Positions 47,301-57,359 of a DNA stretch of 64,000 nt are shown here, in pieces; within the stretch, counting starts at the first letter, position 1; the number at the start of each line of letters is the position of its first letter. The stretch is taken from contig OY754981.1 in the NCBI GenBank assembly GCA_963576475.1, positions 17,674,570 to 17,738,569 on the forward strand, in the 5' to 3' direction. Under the pieces are notes generated by a model that had not been told where the DNA came from, did not search any database, and saw only the letters and a program-made list of their open reading frames with translations. The DNA comes from Molanna angustata. Its lineage: Eukaryota > Arthropoda > Insecta > Trichoptera > Molannidae. The position numbers and the translations under genes are program-made.

Positions 47301-50300
47301 GGAGTGGCGTGCGTGGATGTCATTAAACTGACAACCTGTCTACATGAGGCTTCCAGCAAAAGGGAATACCAAATTATGCCCGTGGAGAGCAGCAGATCAC
47401 CGCACATCTGTGCAGTTGCCCCTTAAGTCTGGTCAACTGCACAATGCACAACCTTGTGGTGGGCAGTGATTGACCTTGCTAGGCACTGGCAGAAGACTAC
47501 CTTAATGCGCTGCTGACACAATAGAAGAAGTGAATACCAAAGATACCTATGTATCTGCAGAGTTTTGCCATATTATAACTCACTGAAAAATCAGTATACA
47601 AATATTTTGAGAAGCATTTGTGGGAGTGTCAAATGCAGCAAAATTAGTACTTATTTCTTAAGTAATGAGCATGTCCTTGTATCAAGTATATATACATCCT
47701 CAAACATTCCCTAAACTAAGAATAAATGTCTAATTGTTTCCAAATGCCCTCAAAAGTAAAAAAAAACTATATTAAATTATGGAAAATCATTTATAATATT
47801 GAAGAATATATTTTCATCAATTGAAATTGATTGGGATTGAAAAAAATTAAAAATTGAAAATTAATGAACAACTGACCAAAAAAATAAAGGGTGCAAGAGA
47901 TGGAGTAAATGAAAGGCAGATATGTGCGAGAATACATGTGTATGGCGCCTGGTTCCTTCTGCCTACTCCGTAAGGGACAAGGGATGTATTTTGCTGCATT
48001 TGTCCCTGCCATGACTAATTTGTCAGTATTTGATAAATTGTGAATTACCTCCTCTTCCTCTCCCTCTGGTGCCACGACCCCTCCCTCCCCGACCTTGACC
48101 ACCTCTACCTCTGCCTCTGCCCCTGCCTCGTCCACGACTTCTGTCTCTGAATCTATATCCATTATTCCTGCAACACAACATTTTCACCAATCATATTATA
48201 TCACTTATATAATAAGGCCGTACACTTCTCATCCTGAAGTAGAAGCACTAGGGTTCGTCCCGCCATAGTTCAAAACAGGAACGACGTAAGCGACAATATG
48301 AACTATACATTTCAAAGTGTTAACATAATATTTGTCAACATTTTTGCTTAATTATGGTTTTACAACTAAAAAATAAAATGGATAATGAAGGAATACCGCA
48401 AATTTCAAGGGTACTTCTGGAATAATTTTTTATCAAGATAATTTTTAAATATTATGATTCTCGAACTGTCAAGCTGTAGACGATACTATAGATTATTTCT
48501 GCTTTTAGTTTCAAAATGATAATATCAGTATTGGTTGAGTTAAAGAGGAAATGCCAATGCAACTAATCACATTTGAGTGTCTGTGCGGCCATAACACCAA
48601 TATAAACACCAAATTAGGCAGAATAAACAACTCTTTGTACATAGGTAATTCTATTTATTATGTTGAATTGTGTATTGTGTTTTTAAAATTCTTAGTCAGG
48701 TTATTCTTCTTCCGCTTTAGTTTGGATTGTATCCTGTTATTCTCAAAGTCTGCTCTAGTGAGGTAGACGTTCAACTGTCCCTCCATCGCTTGGGTGGTCT
48801 TCCAGGGGGTCTGCTATTGGTTATCTCCTCATCCGCTGCTATCCTCACCATTCGATCCGAACCTGCTCTTCCCACATGATCTCTCCAGAATCGTCTTCAA
48901 GCTCTTCCCCATCGCACAACATCTTCGACATAACAGATTCTCCTTATTTCCAAGTTCCTTACTCTATCACAAAGTGTTACGCCTGGGATGGGTCGTAGAG
49001 TCTTCATCTCAGTGGTTCTTAGGAGGCTTTTTGTTCTGGCGGTGTCAGCTCTTGTTTCTATACCGTATGTCATAATCGGCCTTACACAGGTCTTATAGAT
49101 CCTTACTTTACTCTCCTTTAGCGTGTCTCTGTTTCTTCATACAGCATTTTCAAGCATCCAGCCACGACGGCGGCCTTATTCGCTTGCTCACTTACTCCGT
49201 CAAAGAGGTTATTGCTGCTGGACACTTCAACAACCAAGTACTTAAATAGCATCACTTGATGCCTTGAGATGACCATGCTTTTATTTATTTATTAGAATCT
49301 TTCTGTACATATAATTAGAACACTGGCGGGCTTATTGCCTATTGGCAATTTCTTACAACCAACCAGAGTTAATGTTAAATATATAAAACAGTGTGTACTA
49401 TGGCAATAAGTTAATCACATTACAAAAATAAACAAAGATAGCAGAAGAAAAGTAAAAAAAATAAAACATAGAAGATAGCATATAAGAACAATTCATAGCA
49501 ATGATAGGAAAAGTAAAAAATAAGGAAAGGAAGATGTAATCAGGTATTGTTAGATAAATATTTTTGCTTTAGCCTTTTCTTGAAGATGTTTAGTGAGATA
49601 GACGACGTAATTTTGTTTTGTCTACTGAGATTTTCATGTTAAATTTAGAGGATAAATGGAATCTATACAGCAGTCTCTTAAGATCATCTTCGGAATTGGC
49701 AATTAGGACAGTGTCATCTGCATAGCATATTATATCAATGTTGTTTATCTCCCATAGTGTAACCCAGCCCCCATGATTTGACATCTACAATACTAGTCAG
49801 TTTGATCTCACATAATTACACATTTCAAATAAAATTGTTGATCTTTATTTTGCCAAAAAATGGAAGAACATTGCTTTCATTATATATTCATTTTGCAAAA
49901 AAATATACTCACCTAAAAGAACCACGTCCTCTATTTCTTGAGAAATGATTGAAACCATTGACTTGGTCGCCAAAGTCAGAAAGATTACCAAATGAATTTG
50001 AACGACTGAAAATAAATCAAATTCAATAAAAAATAATGCTATGAACTAAAAGAAAGTAATAAAAGTTGACTAATAAAATATTTTTTTAGGAATCTTAGGT
50101 AACTTTACTGGTTTAATTTTATTTCTAGTGTTTTTATGTTTGCTTTCTAAAATGTCTGTAATTATCTGTTGCCCTTATTGAATAATTTTTTTTAATAAAA
50201 TCGCCATGACTGGAGGTCATGATTTTTTTTATTTAAAAAAGAATGAATGTAATGGCAAGAATGTTGAATTTAAAAAGGGAATAAACATGGACAAGGGTGA

Positions 50301-53300
50301 GAATCAAACTCATGACCTCTGGATTTACTAATCCAACTCACAACCTCTCGATTTACTAATCCAACTCACAACCTCTCGATTTACTAATCCAACTCACATC
50401 TCAATCCAGCGTGCTAGCTGTTCTACCACTGACCCATCATTACATATATAATGTAAATATGAACATTCTCATATTTTTGGCCAACAAAGGTTTCTATAAA
50501 TGGAAAAATCTAAAGATAAATGAGTTACCTTAGATTTCCTACAGAGTTAGTTCTCTGTCTGGGCCTGCGGAGGTTTGTATAGCTTGCGGATTTCTGCAGT
50601 GTTGAAAGCTGTCTGGTCATGAGACGGCCCCGTCTGCCAGGGGATATCAGTTGGTTGCGTCTGCCTGGAGATATCATCGAGCCATTTCTATTTGGAGACA
50701 TCAATTGGTTACGTCTGACAGGAGAGACAAGAGTGGCACCGTTCATCACAAGATTCTGTGGATTGGGACGTCTACGTGGAGACATTTTGCCCAACTTGCC
50801 TATTCGCTGTTTCAGCGGTACCTAAAGCAAAAAAAATCAAACAATAGAATCATAATGATTTGTTTTTCAAAAAATACAGATCGGATTATATTACACTAAG
50901 AAAAAAATGTAGCTAGACAGGCTTATTGACATTACAAAATTTGACACAAGCCAGACATAGAACCTGAGCGTAACATTTAAATCATGAATGAAAAAACTCA
51001 TTTAGTAATATTATATTTATTACATGAATATTTTAATATTGACTGATTTGTAAATTATATTCACTTTATTTTGTAGTTCAATGATCCTCCATTTTTTTGC
51101 ACGGTGGCTGTTCTTAGGGAAAACACACTTAGGCCGATTGACTGTCCTCTCCCTCACTCACCTACCATGAAACAGTCTGAGTGGCTACTGAATGTCGGCC
51201 GACGCTATATCCAATATATCATCATAGAAGAAACTTTCCATGGAGTTTCTGCTATTTCTAGAGTGAGCAGGATAGTGATAAAGGAAGTGGACCACAGTCT
51301 CCTCCTCCTCCTCCTCGTCCTGGCATGCTCTGCAGTAATCGTATGACTCCAGCCCTAGCCTTCTAGCATTTCCATTTGAGGTTACAAGAGCCATTTAAGT
51401 AATAATTTTGTAGTTCTATATACTAGGCATGCCTTTATTTTAAGTTCTATCGTTTACATATTTACCGGCAGCTTTGAATTTGGAACTGTTTGATATTCAA
51501 ATTTGTTTGAATTTAGAATCTCAAAACAATTGAAAGTATTAGGATTAATACTATTGTTTAGTCATTGCGTCGTTTTGAATCTGTCAGGTCACGTACGAAA
51601 ATGAATCTTATTAAGGAAAATGTCCGTGCAATAATTTTCTACAACTTTATAAGAGGCCAAACACGGCCTCAGTGTTTTGAAGAGATAACATCTGGGTTCC
51701 AAGATGAAGCTCCATCTCTGCGGACTGTCGAACGCTAGTACTTAGAATTTCAGCGTGGACATACCAGCCTTAGCGACAAATCTCGAGAAGGACGTCCAAA
51801 ATCCAAATCTCGTGAAGGACGTCCAAAATCCGCCTTCACTGAAGAAAACATCAATGCTGTGAGACAACTAATTCTTGAAGATCGACATGTGACTTATCGA
51901 GAGATAGAGGCGTTATTAGGCATCTCAGGGACAACCATTCAGAAGATATTGCATATGGCACTTGGTGTGAGAAAGCTAGTTTGCCGTTGGATCCCGCATT
52001 TGCTTTCCGACGATAATAAGGAGGCCCGCATCAGATGGTGGAAGAAAACTCTTCAAAGGTTCAACCGAAGAGAGTCAATCACTTCTACGACATCATCAGT
52101 GGTGATGAATCTTTGATATATGCCTACGATCCTGATTTAAAACAACAATCTACAGTCTAGGTCTTCCATGATGAGCCAAAGCCGACTAAAGTTGTTAGCT
52201 CTCGAAGCACTTCAAAGAAGATGGTGGCCACGTTCGTTGCGAAAACTGGTCATGTTGCGACAATTGCAGTTGAAGATCATAGATCGGTTAATGCTGAGTG
52301 GTATACGACAGTTTGTTTACCACAAGTCATCGTTGAACTTCGGAAATCTAACCCAAAGCGAAGTTTCATCCTACACCATGATAACGCAAGCTCACACAGC
52401 GCTCGTCAAACTATTCAGTATTTGAAGCAGGAAAACGTAGAAATTTTTGACCATCCTCCATAAAGTCCTGACCTAAGCCCTAACAATTTCTTTACATTTC
52501 CAAAAATTAAGAAAAATCTTCGCGGTCAAAGGTTCCAGTCCAGTGAAGAAGCAGTCAACGCTTTCAAGACAGCCATATTGAACACCCCTACTTTGGAGTG
52601 GAATAAATGTTTTAATAACTGGTTCGAGCGAATGGAAAAGTGTATTAAACTATGTGGTGAATACTTTGAAAAACAATAAAAGATACAATAAGATTATAGT
52701 AGTGTTATTTTCTTCAAACAACAAAACTTAAAAGGCATGCCTCGTATATATTTCTATACATATAAATATTGTTTCTTTTGTTTTGGAACGTTTCCTTTAC
52801 ACACAAGTGCTTGCACTCTGGTGAAGGGCACTATGTTTTTTTATTGTGTATCTTTTTCTGTATCTTGTGATCAATAAGTTATATAAATATAATTTTAAAA
52901 AATCATGAAGGTTTAACATTTAAGCTTTTGTATTTGAAGATTTTTCAGTTTTCAACATTCCACAGTTATATATCAAAATTATTTCTATACATTTTCATAA
53001 AGACAAACAATTCACATTACACCGCAACACAATTACGAGACAACACGCAGCTGCATTTTCTCATGACTCCAAAGACAAACACGACATTCGGACAAAGACT
53101 TATTTAGCTCCTAAAATTTTTAATACAATAAAAAATGAAACAACGGACATACAGTTGATGAATAATTTGAAACTCAAGAAAACAATAGAAACATGAACAA
53201 GGGGATTATATATTGCGGAAACATGATCAAGTTACAATAGTTTATATTTTTATTTTATAAAAAGTATATTTTATAACAAGTACCTACTAGTTTATAACAA

Positions 53301-54184
53301 GTTTAATATTTTTTTTCTGTCAGATATAATGCAAAAAAAATTCTGCCATCTCGGAACAGGCTCAGTCTAGTGAGGTGGTTTATATCAAGCAAAAAAAAAT
53401 ACTACCTACTATTTATTTAAATTGTACTTTTTCTGATATTTTATTGTCTGTATATTGATAGATTTTATTTGGTTTCAATAATAAAAATAAATGAAGGTAT
53501 GATGTATATGATCTTATAATTGGAGAAGCACAATAGATCTAAAGTTGTCACAGCGAAACCAAACATTTATGTTAACGTAATTGACTATTACTGTTGCGGA
53601 ATATAAAAAATACAATAAAAGAAACATCCTGATAACATGATAATCCATGATCCTATCTAAATGCATGAAATGAAATAGAATGAGATGTAAATTAAAGTTT
53701 ACGAGATCGAAACACTTCACATAATCTTAGAATCAAAAGAGTAAATTTAAACCTTAACTGTGAAAGGTTCATCGGACAAAACTGAAATTACTTAATACCG
53801 AGTACTAGGATTTGAGAGGATTAGTGTCAACACTGGTCAACACAGTTTTTTGGTTAAACTGAGGTGGAACTACATAGTTAAGTTTTTATTAACACATTAA
53901 TAACTAAAGCTTTACCATAACAGTATTAAAAGAGAATAGGTACTTTGGGTACTTACTTTTTTCAATGCCATTGCGGCTTTAACAACTGGAGTCACTCCTA
54001 ACCTATCCAATAGTCTTGCACTTCTCATATTTGTTAATGTGTTGGTTTGTGGAATATACGACTCTGTTGACGGAGACCTTAGCCTATAAGCGGGCATTGT
54101 AGGGCGAACACTTTGTAATATCGTAAAACGATCACTTAATGAAAGCTGAGTGGCACTCGTCACAAAAATTTTATCAATCGCCAT
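44230..54184 (-). CDS. Chtop: CHTOP/FOP-like protein (chromatin target of PRMT1), five coding exons
   Basis: Minus-strand gene: ATG at 54184-54182, exons 54184-53957, 50821-50529, 50005-49913, 48167-48049 and 44366-44230 (TGA). All junctions are GT/AG and in phase, giving 289 residues. The N-terminus has LSLSDRFTILQ, like the L-N/S-(E/D)RF motif of CHTOP, then VKAAMALKK and VPLKQRIGK. The middle has SP-R repeats (SPVRRNQL, SPGRRNQL, SPGRRGRL). A compact arginine/glycine block of RG repeats follows (about 207-245). The C-terminus is the duplicated FoP motif LDQQLEEYM ... LDRELDSYM. In animals CHTOP binds the TREX export complex and is methylated by PRMT1 on RG repeats. The SP-R middle is unlike vertebrate CHTOP. 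The assignment rests on the two conserved ends and the order. Confidence 0.88.
44478..44548 (-). repeat. SINE family B tail fragment
   Basis: Matches the caaggaagtgttcattatta end and the adjoining tggcaataaaatcgcc body of the full copies. Lies in intron 4 of the CHTOP-like gene, about 110 bases from exon 5. Confidence 0.75.
44549..45022. mobile_element. Possible terminal-inverted-repeat element
   Basis: The left end near 44549 reads ggcccacggctgtgttcaga; the complement of the right end reads gggctgcgttcacaatgaac. The shared G-G-C-T-G-Y-G-T-T-C-A could be an inverted terminus. Internal acactcga and attcaatctgaaca-like motifs also recur. No target duplication was found. Confidence 0.35.
45128..45345 (+). 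repeat. Direct repeat, copy 1 (pair with 45950-46155)
   Basis: About 200 bases shared in direct orientation with 45950-46155, including ataggttataaagatttgaa and ccgccattttatgagaaac, ending at a tgacgtcac site. Copy 2 lies inside the fold-back element, copy 1 outside it. Confidence 0.8.
45577..46670. mobile_element. Fold-back element with ~190-bp inverted arms
   Basis: The arms 45577-45770 and 46484-46670 are inverted copies sharing cgctcaattgcgtcgattct-type sequence, cactccttcgaa, actcacgactcactgcgcc and gtatgtcggttaaaaagca. Between them lie a perfect 34-base palindrome (45774-45807) and the second copy of the 45128 direct repeat. No coding region. It sits in intron 4 of the CHTOP-like gene. 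Confidence 0.75.
46680..48048 (-). other. CHTOP-like intron 4, exon-proximal part
   Basis: Contains a GC-richer stretch (47260-47520) that looks like a repeat of unknown type and a SINE family C tail at 47661-47730. No coding exon is recognised. Confidence 0.5.
48049..48167 (-). CDS. Chtop: CHTOP-like exon 4 (RG-rich)
   Basis: In the correct frame it encodes NNGYRFRDRSRGRGRGRGRG and then GGQGRGGRGRGTRGRGRG, the methylation-prone RG block. The longer open frame on the same strand with glutamate runs is a shadow in another frame. Acceptor gttgcag, donor gag|gtaatt. Confidence 0.92.
48734..49130 (-). pseudogene. RTE-like LINE, C-terminal reverse transcriptase fragment
   Basis: The minus strand reads LKESKVRIYKTCVRPIMTYG then IETRADTARTKSLLRTTEMK and TLRPIPGVTLCDRVRN, and ends with GRPPKRWRDS, the standard tail of RTE-type LINE proteins. 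Interrupted by stops (for example after RWGRA). Probably continuous with the fragment at 49590-49790. Confidence 0.8.
49275..49560. repeat. SINE-like insertion splitting the LINE
   Basis: Contains ggcgggcttattgcctattg and ggcaatttcttacaac, related to family B bodies and to 59770-59850, followed by an A-rich tail. It separates two halves of one LINE. Confidence 0.5.
49590..49790 (-). pseudogene. LINE reverse transcriptase fragment with YADD box
   Basis: Encodes INNIDIICYADDTVLIANSE then DDLKRLLYRFHLSSKFNMKI and SVDKTK. YADD is the LINE-type catalytic box, followed by the usual N-x-x-K-(T/S) segment. Together with 48734-49130 it gives part of one RTE-like element on the minus strand. Confidence 0.85.
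49913..50005 (-). CDS. Chtop: CHTOP-like exon 3
   Basis: Encodes RSNSFGNLSDFGDQVNGF then NHFSRNRGRGSF with split codons at both ends. Acceptor atttcag, donor tag|gtgagt. Confidence 0.88.
50283..50440 (-). repeat. tRNA-like SINE with an internal 28-bp triplication
   Basis: The minus strand has gtagaacagctagcacgctg (A-box area) and, at the other end, ggtcatgagtttgattctca (B box). Between them a 28-base unit (gatttactaatccaactcac with flanking ctct) is present three times in tandem, from 50316 to 50399. Confidence 0.75.
50529..50821 (-). CDS. Chtop: CHTOP-like exon 2 (SP-R repeats)
   Basis: Encodes VPLKQRIGKLGKMSPRRRPN through three SP-x-RR units and KSASYTNLRRPRQRTNSVGN. Rich in basic and serine-proline motifs. 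Acceptor ctttag, donor aag|gtaact. Confidence 0.88.
51185..51394 (-). pseudogene. LINE ORF2 C-terminal fragment (RNase H-type LINE)
   Basis: Encodes RLGLESYDYCRACQDEEEEE then ETVVHFLYHYPAHSRNSRNS. The C-x-x-C...E-x-x-x-H-x-L-x-x-C/Y-P pattern is typical of the C-terminal end of I/Jockey-type LINE proteins. Only the tail remains, next to the mariner. Confidence 0.7.
51423..52744 (+). mobile_element. mariner element, inactive
   Basis: 1.32 kb bounded by inverted ends CKAGGCATGCCTTT... (CTAGGCATGCC left, complement CGAGGCATGCC right) and TA duplications at 51421-51422 and 52745-52746. Size, TA target and content all fit mariner. It carries one decayed transposase gene. It lies in intron 1 of the CHTOP-like gene, in the opposite orientation. 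Confidence 0.9.
51601..52679 (+). pseudogene. mariner transposase, broken
   Basis: Begins MNLIKENVRAIIFYNFIRGQ and shows the helix-turn-helix region (EALLGISGTTIQKILH), SRWVPHLL-like CRWIPHLLSDDNKEAR, then SGDESLIYAYDPD with the first catalytic Asp, HHDNASSHSAR with the second, and SPDLSPNNFF where the third Asp of the DD34D triad is expected; that position is Asn. Stops occur at 51737, after KQQSTV and after FDHPP, and the frame changes near 52070. A 27-base unit encoding SREGRPKSK is tandemly duplicated near 51780. Ends GEYFEKQ. Not functional. Confidence 0.92.
53015..53195 (+). pseudogene. LINE C-terminal fragment
   Basis: Reads HRNTITRQHAAAFSHDSKDK then HDIRTKTYLAPKIFNTIKNE and ends KLKKTIET, stop. 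The H-x-Y-N-T-R...P-K-x-(Y/F)-N-x-(L/I)-(P/K)...F-K-K-x-(L/I) pattern ends many insect LINE reverse transcriptases. Downstream ctcggaacaggctcagtcta (53353) may be its 3'UTR. Confidence 0.6.
53957..54184 (-). CDS. Chtop: CHTOP-like exon 1
   Basis: Encodes MAIDKIFVTSATQLSLSDRF through RLLDRLGVTPVVKAAMALKK. Donor aaa|gtaagt. The L-S-L-S-D-R-F-T motif matches the family N-terminus, which supports this start. Confidence 0.9.
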
Positions 54185-54390
54185 GACCGGGTTTCGTAAA
54201 TATACTGAAATGATACAAGAAACTTAAAATAAATAAGCATTGGTAGCAATTATTACATCAAAATTGAAAATAACAGCACACTATTTGATTTTCAACACAA
54301 GTAATAAACTGTATATTCTTACCGAAAAACGAATAAAATACTACCGGCGTTCAACTCGATTCTCACATAATCTAGTAACAAACAATATGT
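54185..54390 (-). promoter_or_regulatory. CHTOP-like 5'UTR and start region
   Basis: On the minus strand a 3' splice site (tttcag) at 54205 leaves a 20-base leader before the ATG. An upstream donor (tcg|gtaaga) at 54322 suggests a non-coding first exon ending at 54323. The promoter would lie just above 54380. Confidence 0.5.
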
Positions 54391-54739
54391 AAGTAATTTT
54401 ACAATTATTATTAAAACATATTCATTATATTATTTTAAAAAAATACTTTCAAAACCTGTACGTCAAACACAATATTTAGATAGAGCTTCACGCGGGAAAG
54501 TACCAACGCTATAAAAAAATACAGCGCTTCTCTATCTGTATTATGAATATGTACCAATAGAAGCATAAGTAATAAAGCTACGGCTTGGAGGAGTGCTACG
54601 GAGGCGACAAACTCTTTAAATAAATTTTTAGTTTCTATGATTCCCGTAAATATTAAATTATTCTTCGTTTTTTTTTATTCATAACATCACGGCACATCTC
54701 ACAATCAGTAATAATTCCTGCAAATAACTTGAGAATTTT

Positions 54740-54915
54740 TGTCGTGCAGGGGGCGGTTTGTATATATTTAATTTTCGCCAAACAGCTTGAACAAGCTTTC
54801 GGTTGCGCAGAGCGCAAATTTATGTCTTTTTGCTTCGTTGGTTTGCGTGCAAATCGTCCCCCTTCTCGGCTAAAAGTTCAAGATATTTGGGTACAACTTT
54901 ATCAATCAAGCAAAA
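54740..54915 (+). repeat. Interspersed repeat copy
   Basis: Shares attttcgccaaacagcttga, ttggtttgcgtgcaaatcg and aaaagttcaagatatttggg with 56815-56955 and partly with 9085-9180. Family unknown. Confidence 0.65.
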
Positions 54916-55429
54916 AATAAATAAATTTGCGTGTTGCGCAACCCACAAAATTTCTCAAATTATTTATTGATACTGGTGGCATCTCGCTCTGGCGGCGGAG
55001 AAGGGCACTTAGTGGACGTGAGGTTGATACCTTCCTCCCAAGAGGCTGGAAGGATGAGCTCACTTTTTTCCAATGTCTCATGTAGATAAGATGTTCATTT
55101 TAATTAATATATTCACATGTTCATTTCAAATACAACCCTGGTCCAATAATATTGCTTTTCAAACGTCGGAACGTTTATGTTACATGATAAAATGTTTAAA
55201 ATATCTAATTAAATAAATAATTAAAATAAATAAAATTGTCAATAATTTAGGACGTCACAAATTAAGATAGATAGTCAATATTGGACGTCACACGTTAAAA
55301 TGAATAAAATAAATAACTTAAAAACAACACAGCCGAATTATTGTCACACGGAGAAAAACAAATTGTCACATATAAGTGTATAGTTTTCTGGGGCACACAT
55401 AATTTACTCTTCTCGGCCATGGGCGTGCT

Positions 55430-55870
55430 GATGCACCGCCAATGCCGGAATGGACCGTCGTCGATGGGCGAAGGGGCAAGGCTATCGGCGACAGCAACCT
55501 CGGGTCCCAGACACCGGCAGATGCCGGTTGGGTGACTGGCGGGAGCGAACAGCGGCAGCGCGAGTCTCAAGGAGATTCAGGCCGTTGCTCCAGGGTCCAG
55601 CGCGACCCAACAGCGTTTGGAACTCTTTCCAAACTCAGCACCCGCTTCGGTCCAGGAAAGCGGCTCTCTCGCCGAGTGGTTGTGCGCCGATCCATCTCGG
55701 CACTCCAGGTGTCACATCCATGGATGCCGGTGTGGAGCGAGCCTAACCGACACCCTCTGGTGCGGTTTGCAGCTGCTCTGGCCACAGTGAGCGCGGTCCT
55801 TGCTGACACGACGCGTGTCTAACTTCGACTGTCAAAAATTTTTTCACTCGTAAATGTCACATTATGGAGG
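55430..55870 (+). repeat. GC-rich block next to an LTR-like sequence
   Basis: Strikingly GC-rich for this window. Overlapping open frames exist in three phases with no recognised domain. The core (cgggtcccagacaccggcag) recurs inverted at 56700-56800, in both places just outside an LTR-like start. Likely the 3' internal part of an LTR retroelement; the function is not recognised. Confidence 0.5.
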
Positions 55871-55875
55871 TTATC

Positions 55876-56329
55876 TGTTATTGTCAAATTTTTCTTTTTA
55901 TTCACACACTATACTTTTCACAAATGTTTGTTTGTGCTCAACTGATTTAGCGCCGGATTTAAATAAAAATAACGCGAACAGGAGAGGTCGCGTCAAGGTG
56001 TCCTACTTGTATATAAGACCAGCGTCTGTCTTGGATCGAGGAAAAGAATTGAGATCACTCACCCCAAGGACACGGTCTCAATCTCTTCGACCTTCTGTTA
56101 GACGGGGACGTCCCAATAGATCACCAGACGTAGACCCACAGATTGCTACGTTGTGGTGATGTCCTCTCACGGGAGCGGTTGGTTCAGTGTTAGCCGGGCA
56201 CATGAAAAACAAAAGCAAAGCAGTAGTCCTGGTTGTTCAGCGAGGTTATGTGTGGACAATCTAATTGCGGACATTACAACATTGAAAAAGGTGAGCTCAT
56301 CCTCCAAGCTACTTGAGAGGAGGGTATCA
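55876..56329 (+). mobile_element. LTR-like sequence followed by a primer-binding-site-like motif
   Basis: Starts TGTTATTGTCAAA and ends GGGTATCA, the TG...CA form of an LTR. It is followed at once by ttggcgcccaacgtggg, which resembles retroelement primer-binding sites complementary to tRNA 3' ends. A diverged, inverted partial copy of its first ~130 bases lies at 56563-56695. No second LTR in direct orientation and no gag/pol are seen, so a remnant. Confidence 0.45.
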
Positions 56330-56562
56330 ATTGGCGCCCAACGTGGGTCAGAATCAGAAGCTCTTGGTGTCTGATTTTTGTGTCAAGAGAGGCACAACTT
56401 ATCAACTTAATTTATGAAAAAATCACTCCGTTTCCGAATTCGGTGAAAATTAGGTGGCGCTCAACAATTCACCAGGTTTCACCCCAGGCTCAACACAACC
56501 TTGTTGGAGGCTCATGTGCTTGTTGTTTGTCTGGATGATTTCGTATTGAGAAAGCAGGGAAG

Positions 56563-56800
56563 ATTGACGCGACCTCTCCTATTCACGTTATATTTTATTT
56601 GAATTCGGCACCAAATTAGCAGACCACAAACAAATATTTATGAAAAATAAAGTGTGAAAAAAAATATTTTGACAATAACACATAACCTCGAGTCTCCTTG
56701 AGACTCGCCTCGCCTCGCCGCCGTTTTGTTCCCGAAAGTCACCCAACCAGCATCTGCCGGTGTCTGGGACCCGAGGTTGGTTTCGCCGACAGCCTGACCC
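56563..56800 (-). repeat. Inverted partial copy of the LTR-like and GC-rich blocks
   Basis: The minus strand repeats cgggtcccagacaccggcag, then tgttattgtcaaaatattt, then ggagaggtcgcgtcaa in the same order as 55490-56000, with a deletion of about 270 bases between the first two. Confidence 0.65.
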
Positions 56801-56814
56801 TATCGCCTTTTCGC

Positions 56815-56955
56815 TTACAAATAATCGAAATACATATAATTTTCGCCAAACATCATGAACGAGCTTCCGGTTGCGCTGAGCGGAAATTCGTGTATTTTTG
56901 CTTCGTTGGTTTACGTGCAAATCGACCCTGGCTTAAAGTTCAAGATATTTGGCGT
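56815..56955 (+). repeat. Interspersed repeat copy
   Basis: Third copy of the family at 54740-54915, with cttcgttggtttacgtgcaa and aagttcaagatatttggcg. Confidence 0.65.
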
Positions 56956-57359
56956 CAACTCACACCTCACACCAGATTTTTTAAACCTAACCTGCAAACG
57001 TTTGACTTGAGCCAGTCGCATTATATATTAAAAAAGTAACTAAAGATATAAAAAAAAATAACTAAATTGGTGTGAATACTAGTCAAAACGTCTATACATG
57101 ATGTGTCAAAAACAAAATCTGGTGAACAAACTAGGCCAGCGGTCGGGGAACTTTTTTAACCATTACCCAAAAATATTTTTGCGTAAGTCGATATTACCCC
57201 TTCCCCCATTTCGAAAAGAAGACAATCAATGTATATTTAAATAAACATTATTTATTGAATTAATTTACACGAAAAAAAAAGTTACATGAAAATAGTAAGT
57301 ATGTAATAGATAAACAAAATTAAATTCTCAAATTGGATCAAACAAAAATTCAGATTATC

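Noticed and set aside
47791..48162. Acidic ORF with EAGAEAEVEVV on the minus strand
   Set aside because: It is the wrong frame of the RG-rich CHTOP-like exon; the other frame joins its neighbours in phase at both splice sites.
55442..55822. 126-codon ORF in the GC-rich block as a host gene
   Set aside because: Overlapping open frames on both strands are expected at this GC content, no domain is recognised, and the block recurs inverted nearby as part of a repeat.
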